This document shows, in pieces, positions 1 to 7,411 of a DNA stretch of 64,000 nt; the first letter of the stretch is position 1, and each line of letters opens with the position of its first letter. This DNA is from Bacteroidota bacterium. Lineage in GTDB: Bacteria > Bacteroidota > Bacteroidia > Chitinophagales > Chitinophagaceae. Position numbers and translations under genes: made by a program. The stretch is taken from contig JAEYWX010000013.1 in NCBI GenBank assembly GCA_023428755.1, positions 1 through 64,000 on the forward strand. Reading direction: 5' to 3'. The notes beneath the pieces are model-generated. The model saw only the letters and a list, made by a program, of their open reading frames with translations, was not told where the DNA came from and made no database searches.

Positions 1-76
1 ACCTATACAAACTTTTGACGAAGCTTTACCTTTGGCAAAAGAAAAACTGCTGAATCAACACAACTCAGCAGCTTAA
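1..76 (+). CDS. 3' end of an unidentified gene (partial)
   Basis: An open frame enters from the left edge in frame 2 and ends at TAA 74-76. The visible 24 residues read PIQTFDEALPLAKEKLLNQH followed by NSAA, a helical hydrophilic tail. It converges with the decayed minus-strand genes that follow. The piece is too short to assign a family; it is called from the open frame and plausible composition only. Confidence 0.45.
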   Translation, partial: PIQTFDEALPLAKEKLLNQHNSAA

Positions 77-114
77 AAAAATTGTAGAAAAATCCACAAC
101 TGTCAGATTATATC

Positions 115-255
115 TTAACTATTACAATTAATATTAGCAACGGCATCATCAAACGAAAAATAATGCTGCTTCTTTTGTTTTACACCTACGTAGTATTCAA
201 GCAACATTAAGCCAACAAAAAGTGGCACTGCAAATGCCAGATAATTGAATTGCAT
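115..255 (-). pseudogene. N-terminal stump of a sterol desaturase / fatty acid hydroxylase family protein
   Basis: The ATG at 255 opens 46 codons ending in TAA at 115-117. The peptide has one N-terminal membrane segment (FAVPLFVGLMLLEYYVG), then KQKKQHYFSFDDAVANIN. This matches the start of bacterial sterol desaturase-like proteins, where a first helix is followed by 'Y.F.D...N'. Family members are about 250-400 residues and carry histidine-box metal ligands, all missing here. The frame stops right after NINC and the next bases already belong to the end of a convergent gene, so a deletion removed the rest. It starts 9 nt after the stop of the preceding small gene, so it was probably the last gene of that operon. 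The family call rests on a short stretch. Confidence 0.55.
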
Positions 256-264
256 CAGCGTTCT

Positions 265-588
265 TTATTGAATTGGAATAAGTGAAATCGTTAAACGATC
301 GTTTTCGCTTGCTATACGGACTGTTTGTTGCTTATACCTCCTGTGCTCCACAGTGATTGTTACAGGCAATTGTTGCCATGTTTTTAACAAAAACTCACCT
401 TTACCAGAACTGAATACTTCTTCCTCACCCTTTGTTATATACACATGAACTGCCTCAACGGGTTTTCCGGACCGGCTGTCAACCACTTTTCCTTTTAAAG
501 TAGCGGGTAAAAAATTCACTATTTCAGCTGAACAAAAAATCATAAGCAGAACTGTGGATATCGTTACGAGGAATTTTACCATGTGCAT
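265..588 (-). CDS. small CarboxypepD-regulatory-like domain protein
   Basis: 107 residues. A hydrophobic N-terminus (residues 4-20) looks like a signal peptide or single anchor. It is followed by one beta-sandwich of the carboxypeptidase-regulatory type: LKGKVVDSRSGKPVEAVHV is the usual 'G.V.D..tg.Pl..a.V' opening, and GKGEFLLKTW.LPVTITVEHRRYKQQTV is the 'G.f....l......v...gY' part. Such domains are common in Bacteroidota envelope proteins, as stand-alone proteins or fused to TonB receptors. ATG at 582 (MVKF) is an alternative start. It lies 12 nt after the aldo/keto reductase pseudogene and 9 nt before the desaturase stump. Its specific role is unknown. Confidence 0.7.
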   Translation of the reverse strand: MHMVKFLVTISTVLLMIFCSAEIVNFLPATLKGKVVDSRSGKPVEAVHVYITKGEEEVFSSGKGEFLLKTWQQLPVTITVEHRRYKQQTVRIASENDRLTISLIPIQ

Positions 589-599
589 ATACGCTATAT

Positions 600-1484
600 T
601 TATTCTTTAGATGCCTGATACAATTCATACCAATCCTGGTGATCAAGATCAATTTCAAAAGCTTTCACAATATTGCGGATTCGTTGTTCATTGCTAGATC
701 CAATAAGCGGCAATGCACCTAGCTTTGTAAGCCACGCTATCGCTACGGATTCAAAATGCACCTGGTATTTCTGTGCAAGCTCTTCCAATTTTGCTCTTAT
801 ACGCAAAGGCACTCGTTCAGTGCTTTCTGCAATCCTTCCTTCAGCCAATGGTGAAGTAGCCAACGGACGTATATATTTCTGTTTGATGTAGTCAATCTGC
901 CCATTATCAAATGCAGTTGTATTCAACAAGTTCAATTCAATATGATATGTAACGATAGGTACGTGCAAATATTAACTGAGTAGCTGATGCTGAAATACAG
1001 AAAAATTCACTACTCCAATATTCTTTATTTTTCCTGCATCTTTCAACCGGCGGAGTGTAAGTGCTGTTTCTTCAAGATCAGATAGTGGATCAAGACCGTT
1101 TACCAGATAAACATCAATATAATCTGTCTGTAAATTTTTTAATGACTGTTCAACGCTTTCAACAATATGACTGCTGGAAGTATTATGATGTGATACTCTT
1201 ATCTGAGGTTTTGATGGATGTGGAACATTGTAACCCGATTTACTAAAGATCACTATGTTTTCACGATTTACGGATGAGTTTTTGATGACCTGGCCGAACA
1301 CTTTTTCAGCCTGATACCCACCATAAATATCTGCATGATCAAATGTATTGATCCCTAATTCCAAACTAAGATTTACAATGCGTTCTACATTTTCAACTGT
1401 AACTTCTTCTTCTCTCCACCTGTAAAAACCATAAATAGCAGGAGATACTTTGGGGCCGGAATCGCTTAAATAAATTGTATTCAT
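600..1484 (-). pseudogene. aldo/keto reductase (YdhF-like), interrupted by an in-frame TAA
   Basis: Read through, the frame is 294 residues plus one internal stop, the normal length for YdhF-type NAD(P)H-dependent aldo/keto reductases. The first part has the GINTFDHADIYGGY motif (Asp and Tyr of the catalytic tetrad) and the Lys in IVIFSKSG. The second part has the cofactor-binding region LPLIGSSNEQRI. The only interruption is TAA at 972-974, between QLLS and YLHVPIV, with no frame change. The usual catalytic His (LLIHRPDPL in relatives) is replaced in YLVNGLDPL, and GVSNF reads GVVNF, so the active site had already degraded. The ATG overlaps the DUF2490 stop (ATGA). I infer a pseudogene; a sequencing error would explain the stop but not the lost His. 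Confidence 0.85.
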
Positions 1485-2239
1485 GATTTCGTTGTTTTCT
1501 TTCTTAAATCAAGTTGATGAAAATAAAAGACCCTTGCCACATGCAGGTTGCGATATCGATTACCGGCAGCTTGTTGTTGAAATAAATTCATGTATCCAAA
1601 CTGCAGATTATCGTGTTTGTTTACATGATAATGAAACCCTGCAAAAAACCGGTTCTGATCAAACACATTATATGTGATTTCCCGCCCTGCATTTATAAAC
1701 ACTTCATTTGACAGTACAAACGAAAAACTTCCCGGTTTGAACGGTGTTGTTCTGTTCAAAGCAAATTGCGAAAGAATATTATAACGAAACCGCAAGTTGA
1801 AATTATAGCCATCAGCTAACGCATCGTCATTGAAAATCTTTCTACGAAAGCGTTCTTCTAAACGAATCCACTGCATCAATTTAATACGTGGATATTTTGT
1901 ATGCCATTGCAACTGTTGAAAAGGCCGATGTTCGGGTTGTGAAATATTTTTATGATTATCGGCAGGAAAATGATTAATGAATGCATAGCCTGCTGTAAGC
2001 TTTACATCATTCGATAAATAATATGTAATACCAGGCCGCAGCACTACCTGCGAAAGATTGCTAAAGAAATTCTCTTTTGTTCGCACATGTACATCCGTCC
2101 ATAAACCCCACTTATTACTGAAACGTGTTTGATTGAAATAACCGGTCCATAACTGCTCTTCTTCTGCAACCTGCTTTTGTTGAGCGAATGAAACAAACAA
2201 TATACAATTGAACAGAAGAAGCATAGAAACAGATTTCAT
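1481..2239 (-). CDS. DUF2490 outer-membrane beta-barrel family protein
   Basis: 252 residues from the ATG at 2239. An upstream ATG at 2311 would run through the tRNA, so the start giving a clean signal peptide (MKSVSMLLLFNCILFVSFA) is preferred. The body is rich in alternating aromatic and charged strands (WTDVHVRTKENF, YYLSNDVKLTAGYAF, WIRLEERFR), typical of DUF2490, a family predicted to form a small outer-membrane barrel of unknown function. The stop overlaps the next gene's ATG by 4 nt. It lies just downstream of the tRNA-Cys and TonB receptor, and a second DUF2490 gene sits at 6722-7408 inside the sulfite-reductase operon. That makes a role in uptake of sulfur compounds a reasonable inference. 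Confidence 0.8.
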   Translation of the reverse strand: MKSVSMLLLFNCILFVSFAQQKQVAEEEQLWTGYFNQTRFSNKWGLWTDVHVRTKENFFSNLSQVVLRPGITYYLSNDVKLTAGYAFINHFPADNHKNISQPEHRPFQQLQWHTKYPRIKLMQWIRLEERFRRKIFNDDALADGYNFNLRFRYNILSQFALNRTTPFKPGSFSFVLSNEVFINAGREITYNVFDQNRFFAGFHYHVNKHDNLQFGYMNLFQQQAAGNRYRNLHVARVFYFHQLDLRKKTTKS

Positions 2240-2255
2240 AGCACTTTGTTTTTTG

Positions 2256-2325
2256 ACGCTGCAGTCGGATTCGAACCGACGTAAAAAGTTTTGCAGACTT
2301 TTCCTCACCACTCGGCCATACAGCT
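2256..2325 (-). tRNA. tRNA-Cys (GCA), structurally weak
   Basis: A minus-strand cloverleaf. The anticodon arm is AAAGT-CTGCAAA-ACTTT with anticodon GCA, the T arm is GTCGG-TTCGAAT-CCGAC, and the discriminator is U as expected for tRNA-Cys. The acceptor pairs only 6 of 7 positions: 1:72 is A-G instead of the usual G-C. The D stem is poor (GCC against GGA). CCA is not encoded, which is common in Bacteroidota. It lies between the sulfur-linked TonB receptor and DUF2490. It could be a functional but unusual tRNA or a decaying copy. Confidence 0.7.
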
Positions 2326-2440
2326 GTTTTGAAAAGCATCCCGAAGAATCGGGACGCCTGCTTGCCTTACGATTGCCTGCCCGACAAAGTCATTCAGGCG
2401 GTCTTGCTATAAGAAAAACTAAAAAACATGATTATCTCAA

Positions 2441-5023
2441 TTAAAGTGAGTAACGAAATGTTACACCAAAGGTTCGCTGATCGCCTAACACCGCACCATA
2501 ATGACCAGCGTTACCACCTGCCGGTAAAAGTTGTTCGTAATAATTTTTATTGAAAATATTTCGTCCCCAAATAAATGCGGAGAACCCGGTGTTGTTTGCA
2601 CGGAAACCAATTCTGCCGTTAACCAGTGTATAGCCGTCAATATTCAAATAGGCAGAGGGTGATGGGCTTGAGGAAAACGAGGAACGATAAAAACTTTCCA
2701 GTGCAACAAAGAATTTTCCAGGCTTCCCAATAATATCTGTTGGAGTGGTGAACTCACCACCTAATGATCCTGCCCATTTAGAAATACCAGGTAGCACACC
2801 ACCTGAAATATCTTTGAAAGCTTTCTGTACGCCATTTTCAGTTAACCCTGTTTCTTCCAATGGAAGTGGGGCATTTTCAAATTTTACATACCTGGCATCT
2901 GTGTATGCCAATGCCCCAAAAAATATGAAATGATTGTTTACTTTATAATTTGCATCCACTTCCACACCTTTTACATTCACTTCTTCTGCATTGGCAATAT
3001 AACCTCTGTTTACACCCAACTCTGCCGACTGTACATTGGTTTGATAGTTTCTGATATTTGAGTTATGAAATACGGCATTGAAAATGAATTGATCGGTTGG
3101 ATTGGTCTTAACGCCAACTTCAAAATGCCGTACATCTTCGGGTTTAATAACAGCAAGATCGGTGGCAGGCTGGCCATTTACGGTAGGAAGACCAGCTACA
3201 TTCACACCAACCGGTTTAAAACTGGTAGAGTATGTTGCAAAGGCATTGATTTTTTCATTAGCTCGATATGCAATGGTAAGCTGGTAGGTGAAATTACGTT
3301 CGTATGCATTTGCTACATAAGACTGACTGCTGTACACCCCGTTTTTAAATCCCTGCAATGTGTTCTTCTGCGCTGTTGTACCATTAAATGTTGCAGTATC
3401 TAATCCACCTGAAGCTACCCTGTTATAACTCACATCTTTTTCATCATAGTTATATCGCAGACCCGGTAAAATATGAAGTCCCTTTGCGATCTCCCAATCA
3501 ATGTTCGCAAATACAGCCGCACTTTTTGATTTAATGGAAGAATTGGTTCTTATTCCAAAGCCTTCAAACAAACCCGGTGTTTGCCACAATGGACTGGTTG
3601 AACTTTGTGAAAAACGCCATTGGTCTTTACCAGACTCTTCTGTACCATTAGTCTTTACTTCCTGATCAATATAAAATAATCCAATTACTCCGCTAACGCT
3701 TGAGGAAATCTGACCGGCATAACGTATCTCCTGCGACCAATTTCTGTGCTTGGACGGGTTTTGTGATTTTGCCAACGCCTGCAATCCTGTAAAGTCTCTG
3801 TCGTTTGATGGATCCCAATCCCAATAACGCCATGCGGTAGTAGAAGTAAGAGTACCTCCGCCCAACTTTTGTTCAACATTCAACGATACACCACCTAAAT
3901 CGTTACCTGAATTCCAGGGAACATCATCATCAATTTTACGATCAAATGCATTGCGGCTGGGCATTTGATAATTCAATGCTGCAATGATCGAATCAAATTG
4001 ACGATAACCCGGACGTCTTGTTTGTACAACACCGGCTACCACCTGTGCATAACCGTCGGGGCGCTGACTGGAAACATCAACAGCAAATGTAATGGAGGTA
4101 TTAAGAGTGGGTTTGTACAAGAGCTGGCCACGTAGCCCAAGGTTATTTATGTCGTTGGTATATTTTCCCGTACGTACATTCTCAACCAATCCGTCACGTT
4201 GTGTACCAGAGAACGAAATACGACCCGCAATTTTTTTCGTTAATGCACCTGTTACAGAACTTTTTGCCTGGATGTATCCGTAATTACCATAGCTCACCTC
4301 AAAATTTGCACTAGGCGTAAAACTTGGTTTGCGTGTAGTGATATTGAATGCTCCGGAAGTGGTATTCTTTCCAAATAATGTTCCCTGTGGGCCACGCAAT
4401 ACTTCTATCTGTTCAATATCGATAAAATCAAGTGTTGCGGCCGCAGGTCGGGCAAAATATACACCGTCAACATAAAAGCCAACGCCCGGATCAAGACCAT
4501 CGTTGGTTAAACCAAATGGTGATCCCAAGCCACGAATGTTGATACCGGTGTTACGTGGATTGGATGTGTAAAGTTGCACACTTGGTATTAGTTCCTTCAA
4601 ACGATTAACGTTAAATGCACCTGCATTTTCAATTTGTGCACCACCAACTACAGAAATAGCAATGGGTACATTCTGTGCAGTTTCAATACGGCGACGTGAA
4701 GTAATGACCACTTCTGATAGTTGATTGTTATCAATCAAAAGAATATTTAGTTCAGTCTCCTTTATTTCAGTAATTTCTACTTCACTTGGATAATATCCAA
4801 CGGATGAAATTAATAGTGTAAAAGGCAACTCCTTTGGCGCAGGAATACTGAATTTCCCTTTCCCATCAGCAACAGTTGCAATCGTTGTTCCCTTCACCTT
4901 AATGCTGGCCGACTCAACCGGCTGCCCTTTTCCATCTTTAATAATACCAGTTAAGCTACTTTGACTATTAGCTGAAAATGTAATGATGGTTAACAACAAA
5001 ACAAAAAAAAGACTCTTTCCCAT
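2441..5023 (-). CDS. TonB-dependent receptor, probably for a sulfur compound
   Basis: 860 residues. Signal peptide at 1-20, then a CarboxypepD-like domain (about 23-105; LTGIIKDGKGQPVESASIKV), a plug domain (about 110-230) with GPQGTLFGKNTTSGAFNITT, and a C-terminal barrel ending in an aromatic-containing strand (FGVTFRYSL). These receptors import scarce nutrients across the outer membrane using TonB/ExbBD energy. No SusD partner is adjacent, so a small-molecule type is more likely than a polysaccharide type. It stands alone behind promoter/operator A, which carries the same dyad as the sulfate-assimilation units. That is the reason to infer a sulfur-containing ligand such as a sulfonate, sulfate ester or thiol chelate. 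The ligand itself cannot be read from the sequence. Confidence 0.9.
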   Translation of the reverse strand: MGKSLFFVLLLTIITFSANSQSSLTGIIKDGKGQPVESASIKVKGTTIATVADGKGKFSIPAPKELPFTLLISSVGYYPSEVEITEIKETELNILLIDNNQLSEVVITSRRRIETAQNVPIAISVVGGAQIENAGAFNVNRLKELIPSVQLYTSNPRNTGINIRGLGSPFGLTNDGLDPGVGFYVDGVYFARPAAATLDFIDIEQIEVLRGPQGTLFGKNTTSGAFNITTRKPSFTPSANFEVSYGNYGYIQAKSSVTGALTKKIAGRISFSGTQRDGLVENVRTGKYTNDINNLGLRGQLLYKPTLNTSITFAVDVSSQRPDGYAQVVAGVVQTRRPGYRQFDSIIAALNYQMPSRNAFDRKIDDDVPWNSGNDLGGVSLNVEQKLGGGTLTSTTAWRYWDWDPSNDRDFTGLQALAKSQNPSKHRNWSQEIRYAGQISSSVSGVIGLFYIDQEVKTNGTEESGKDQWRFSQSSTSPLWQTPGLFEGFGIRTNSSIKSKSAAVFANIDWEIAKGLHILPGLRYNYDEKDVSYNRVASGGLDTATFNGTTAQKNTLQGFKNGVYSSQSYVANAYERNFTYQLTIAYRANEKINAFATYSTSFKPVGVNVAGLPTVNGQPATDLAVIKPEDVRHFEVGVKTNPTDQFIFNAVFHNSNIRNYQTNVQSAELGVNRGYIANAEEVNVKGVEVDANYKVNNHFIFFGALAYTDARYVKFENAPLPLEETGLTENGVQKAFKDISGGVLPGISKWAGSLGGEFTTPTDIIGKPGKFFVALESFYRSSFSSSPSPSAYLNIDGYTLVNGRIGFRANNTGFSAFIWGRNIFNKNYYEQLLPAGGNAGHYGAVLGDQRTFGVTFRYSL

Positions 5024-5112
5024 TCGAATTAGTTTTTAGTAAAAAAAGAACACTGACAACAGTGTAAGTATTAAATGTTATATGGTAAAGCAAATGATTA
5101 ACAGAATCAGCA

Positions 5113-5178
5113 TCAACATCGTGTAGCTGAAAATAACGGCACAACCAGATGTGCATTGAGATGATTGATTTTTTTCAT
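5113..5178 (-). CDS. possible 21-codon leader peptide ahead of the TonB receptor
   Basis: ATG at 5178 lies about 9 nt downstream of the predicted -7 element of promoter A, so it would be nearly leaderless. The frame begins MKKINHLNAHLVV and ends SATRC-stop. The last sense codon is Cys (TGT), and the codon after the TGA stop is again Cys (TGC). It ends about 90 nt before the receptor ATG. The position, together with the Cys-rich leader of metY, makes a sulfur-sensing leader conceivable. A chance ORF is equally possible. Confidence 0.3.
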   Translation of the reverse strand: MKKINHLNAHLVVPLFSATRC

Positions 5179-5179
5179 T

Positions 5180-5218
5180 TACTCTACAAATTTAGTAGGG
5201 TATTATTATTCTACCAAA
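5180..5218 (-). promoter_or_regulatory. promoter with sulfur-regulon operator A (TonB receptor)
   Basis: On the minus strand, TTTG (5215-5218) and TAAATTTG (5187-5194) are separated by 20 nt, matching the Bacteroidota -33/-7 promoter. The -7 element lies inside the dyad TACCCTAC-N7-GTAGAGTA (5180-5202), whose arms match at 7 of 8 positions. Binding there would block the promoter. The same dyad precedes metY, cysD and cobA. Confidence 0.7.
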
Positions 5219-5236
5219 TTAATAGACTTTAAATTT

Positions 5237-5260
5237 TAAAAAAAAGCCTAGAAGGCTTTT
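5237..5260 (-). terminator. terminator of the cobA-cysJI operon
   Basis: Stem AAAAGCC / GGCTTTT with loop TTCTA, continuing into a T run on the minus strand. It overlaps the stop codon of the siroheme synthase/TauE gene. Confidence 0.75.
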
Positions 5261-6735
5261 AATAAAATTCGCAGACTCCAGATAATCACCAAAATACCTA
5301 AAAGGATATAGGCTGTTTTCTTTGGCATTTTCCCGGTAAGCTTTGCCGCAATTGGAGCTGCTACAAAACCACCGATCATTAAAGCAAAAATAACCTGCCA
5401 ATGACTTACACCAAGTAACGTAAAAAAAGTAAAGGCACTTGCCAAGGTAACAAAGAATTCAGTTAAACTAACAGAACCAATCACATACTTTGGACTGCGC
5501 CCTTTGTTGATGAGCGTAGTTGTAACTAACGGTCCCCAACCACCTCCACCAAATGAATCAAGAAATCCTCCTGCACCTGCCAATGCACTGTAGCGTTTGA
5601 ATTTTTTCTGCTGACGTTGTTCACGAAATGCATTGATCAAAAACTTGATACCAAGAAACATCGTATAACAGGCAAGGACTGCCCGTAACCAAACGGCATC
5701 TGCATTTCCTAACCATGTAAGCAAAATGGCGCCGAGAATTGCACCAATGACACCCGGAATTACCAAGGCTTTAAACAGCTTTTTATTTACATTCCCAAAC
5801 TTGTAGTGACTGTAGCCGGATGCGGCACTTGAAAACACTTCTGCCGTGTGTACTGCACCACTGATAGTTGCAGGACTTACACCCGCTGATAATAATACGG
5901 TTGCACTTGTTACGCCATAACCCATTCCCAATGCACCATCAACTAACTGCGCAAGAAAACCTGCTAATACCAGCCAATGAAAATTTTTATCAAGTGTTTT
6001 ATACCACGCCACTGTATCTGTCGCAATTTGACCGAACGGGATATACGAAAAAATAAAATGACCAATCAGCATCAACGCAAATGCGATCAACGAGTAAGTG
6101 GCAATTTTTTTCCACTTCTTCTCTGTACCAACACGATCGTTCTCTACCAATACTTTAGTAATGGAGTTGAGCTTTTTTACTTTGTATTCAAAATTACCGT
6201 TGAGTTTATTTCGAACTTTGTGCAGGTTTTCAATTACTTCATCCAGTTCCTCTGGCAACGCTTCGTTGAGTACTTCCTTGATTCGTTTCGCTGCAGTGGG
6301 AGATTTCCCGTTGGTAGAAATAGCTACTTTTAAATTTCCCTTTTGGATAATACTGCCCAAATAAAAATCACACAGATCGGGTGTATCAGCTACATTCACC
6401 AACAAGCCTTTAGCCTTAGCCAGTACCCGTACATCTTCATGCAGTTTACGGTCGTCGGTTGCAAGTATTACCAGATCTTTCTTTTCAAGATCAGCTTCTT
6501 CAAAGGCTCTTTGCTCAATGCTGCAGGAAGGATGTTTCCAAACCAAACGACGTACTTCTTCTTTCACCACCGGTGCAACAATGGCAACTGCTGCGTTGGG
6601 AGAATTAGCCAACAAAGAATGCAGTTTTTCTAAACCAACATTACCGGCACCTACCAGCAGCACACGCAACTCCTCCAGTTTTAAAAAAACCGGGTATAAG
6701 TTATTTTTTGTTGTAACCGGATTAGTTGTTTCCAT
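5248..6735 (-). CDS. siroheme synthase (precorrin-2 dehydrogenase/ferrochelatase) fused to a TauE/SafE permease
   Basis: 495 residues in two modules. Residues 15-200 are a Met8p/CysG-N-type domain that oxidises precorrin-2 and inserts iron to give siroheme. The NAD site is GAGNVG (29-34), and NVADTPDLCDF around Asp117 matches the family's active-site segment. Residues 211-495 have about eight membrane segments and a TauE/SafE signature (LVDGALGMGYG, FGGGGWGPLV), a family that moves sulfite, sulfonates or sulfate. Stand-alone siroheme synthases are about 200-220 residues, so this is a real fusion. The start overlaps DUF2490 by 14 nt, in one operon with cobA (makes precorrin-2) and cysI (uses siroheme). 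I infer that the permease supplies sulfate/sulfite or vents excess sulfite; direction is not visible. Confidence 0.88.
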   Translation of the reverse strand: METTNPVTTKNNLYPVFLKLEELRVLLVGAGNVGLEKLHSLLANSPNAAVAIVAPVVKEEVRRLVWKHPSCSIEQRAFEEADLEKKDLVILATDDRKLHEDVRVLAKAKGLLVNVADTPDLCDFYLGSIIQKGNLKVAISTNGKSPTAAKRIKEVLNEALPEELDEVIENLHKVRNKLNGNFEYKVKKLNSITKVLVENDRVGTEKKWKKIATYSLIAFALMLIGHFIFSYIPFGQIATDTVAWYKTLDKNFHWLVLAGFLAQLVDGALGMGYGVTSATVLLSAGVSPATISGAVHTAEVFSSAASGYSHYKFGNVNKKLFKALVIPGVIGAILGAILLTWLGNADAVWLRAVLACYTMFLGIKFLINAFREQRQQKKFKRYSALAGAGGFLDSFGGGGWGPLVTTTLINKGRSPKYVIGSVSLTEFFVTLASAFTFFTLLGVSHWQVIFALMIGGFVAAPIAAKLTGKMPKKTAYILLGILVIIWSLRILLKAF

Positions 6736-7408
6736 TAATTCCTATGCTTTTTTGAAAAATGATTGCGGCAATACTTTGCGACGATGCAGCAGAACGATAT
6801 TGCCAAATGTAAGAAAACTGTAACTGCGATTGCTTTTTCAACGAACAGAATACAGATGCTATAACCCTGTTTTGATTGAACAGCATTTTGCTACTGCTCA
6901 ACTGCTGCATATATTCTTCTGCCAGGTGCAATTGAATTTTTTCTGTTGGTGCATAAATAACTGCACTGCGTAAACGAAAACGTGCTGCGTTGAATGCGGT
7001 CCGCCTTTCCGTTGCTTCAAAAAAACGTTCTTCTAAACGAAACCTGCTTTGCAAACGCCAAGTTGCTTTTTGATTTGTTTGGTAAACGACTTCCTGCCAC
7101 AACCTGTTCTCCTGTCCAAACTCCTCGTCATCTTTATTATAACTTACTCTTGTAAAAAACAACGCACCACCTGCTGCAACATTCCAATGCTGGTTAACAA
7201 AACAACGAACCCCGGTGCGGTATAACCATTGATGCGGCAATACACTTACACCATTTGTACGATAGCCTGCATCGTTATGCCATTGCCAGTTATCTTTTTT
7301 TCCGAAGTGTACCGGTAACGACAAACCCACCCACATTTCTGCGGGCGGGTCTTGTGCAAAAAGCGTTGTTCCACTGAGAAGCATTGATATGATGAGCCAA
7401 TACTTCAC
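6722..7408 (-). CDS. DUF2490 outer-membrane beta-barrel family protein (in the sulfite reductase operon)
   Basis: 228 residues with a signal peptide (MKYWLIISMLLSGTTLFA) and many short amphipathic strands (LQSRFRLEERFFEATERR, LQFSYIWQYRS). It belongs to the same family as the gene at 1481-2239, and both share an 'RLEERF' strand. It starts 3 nt after cysI and overlaps the siroheme synthase/TauE gene by 14 nt, so it is translated with the sulfite-reduction operon. A barrel encoded among cytoplasmic sulfite-reduction enzymes suggests an envelope step in sulfur acquisition, for example diffusion of an oxyanion across the outer membrane. The family has no established function, so this is inference from context. 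Confidence 0.8.
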   Translation of the reverse strand: MKYWLIISMLLSGTTLFAQDPPAEMWVGLSLPVHFGKKDNWQWHNDAGYRTNGVSVLPHQWLYRTGVRCFVNQHWNVAAGGALFFTRVSYNKDDEEFGQENRLWQEVVYQTNQKATWRLQSRFRLEERFFEATERRTAFNAARFRLRSAVIYAPTEKIQLHLAEEYMQQLSSSKMLFNQNRVIASVFCSLKKQSQLQFSYIWQYRSAASSQSIAAIIFQKSIGINGNN

Positions 7409-7411
7409 TGC

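Noticed and set aside
600..1484. Programmed readthrough or stop-codon reassignment in the aldo/keto reductase (and in the RelE-like toxin)
   Set aside because: TAA is used as a normal stop by many genes here, the reductase also lacks its catalytic His, and no recoding signal is visible. Two pseudogenes are the simpler reading.
2240..2311. Longer N-terminus for the DUF2490 protein starting at 2311
   Set aside because: It runs through the tRNA-Cys and lacks a signal peptide; ATG 2239 gives one.
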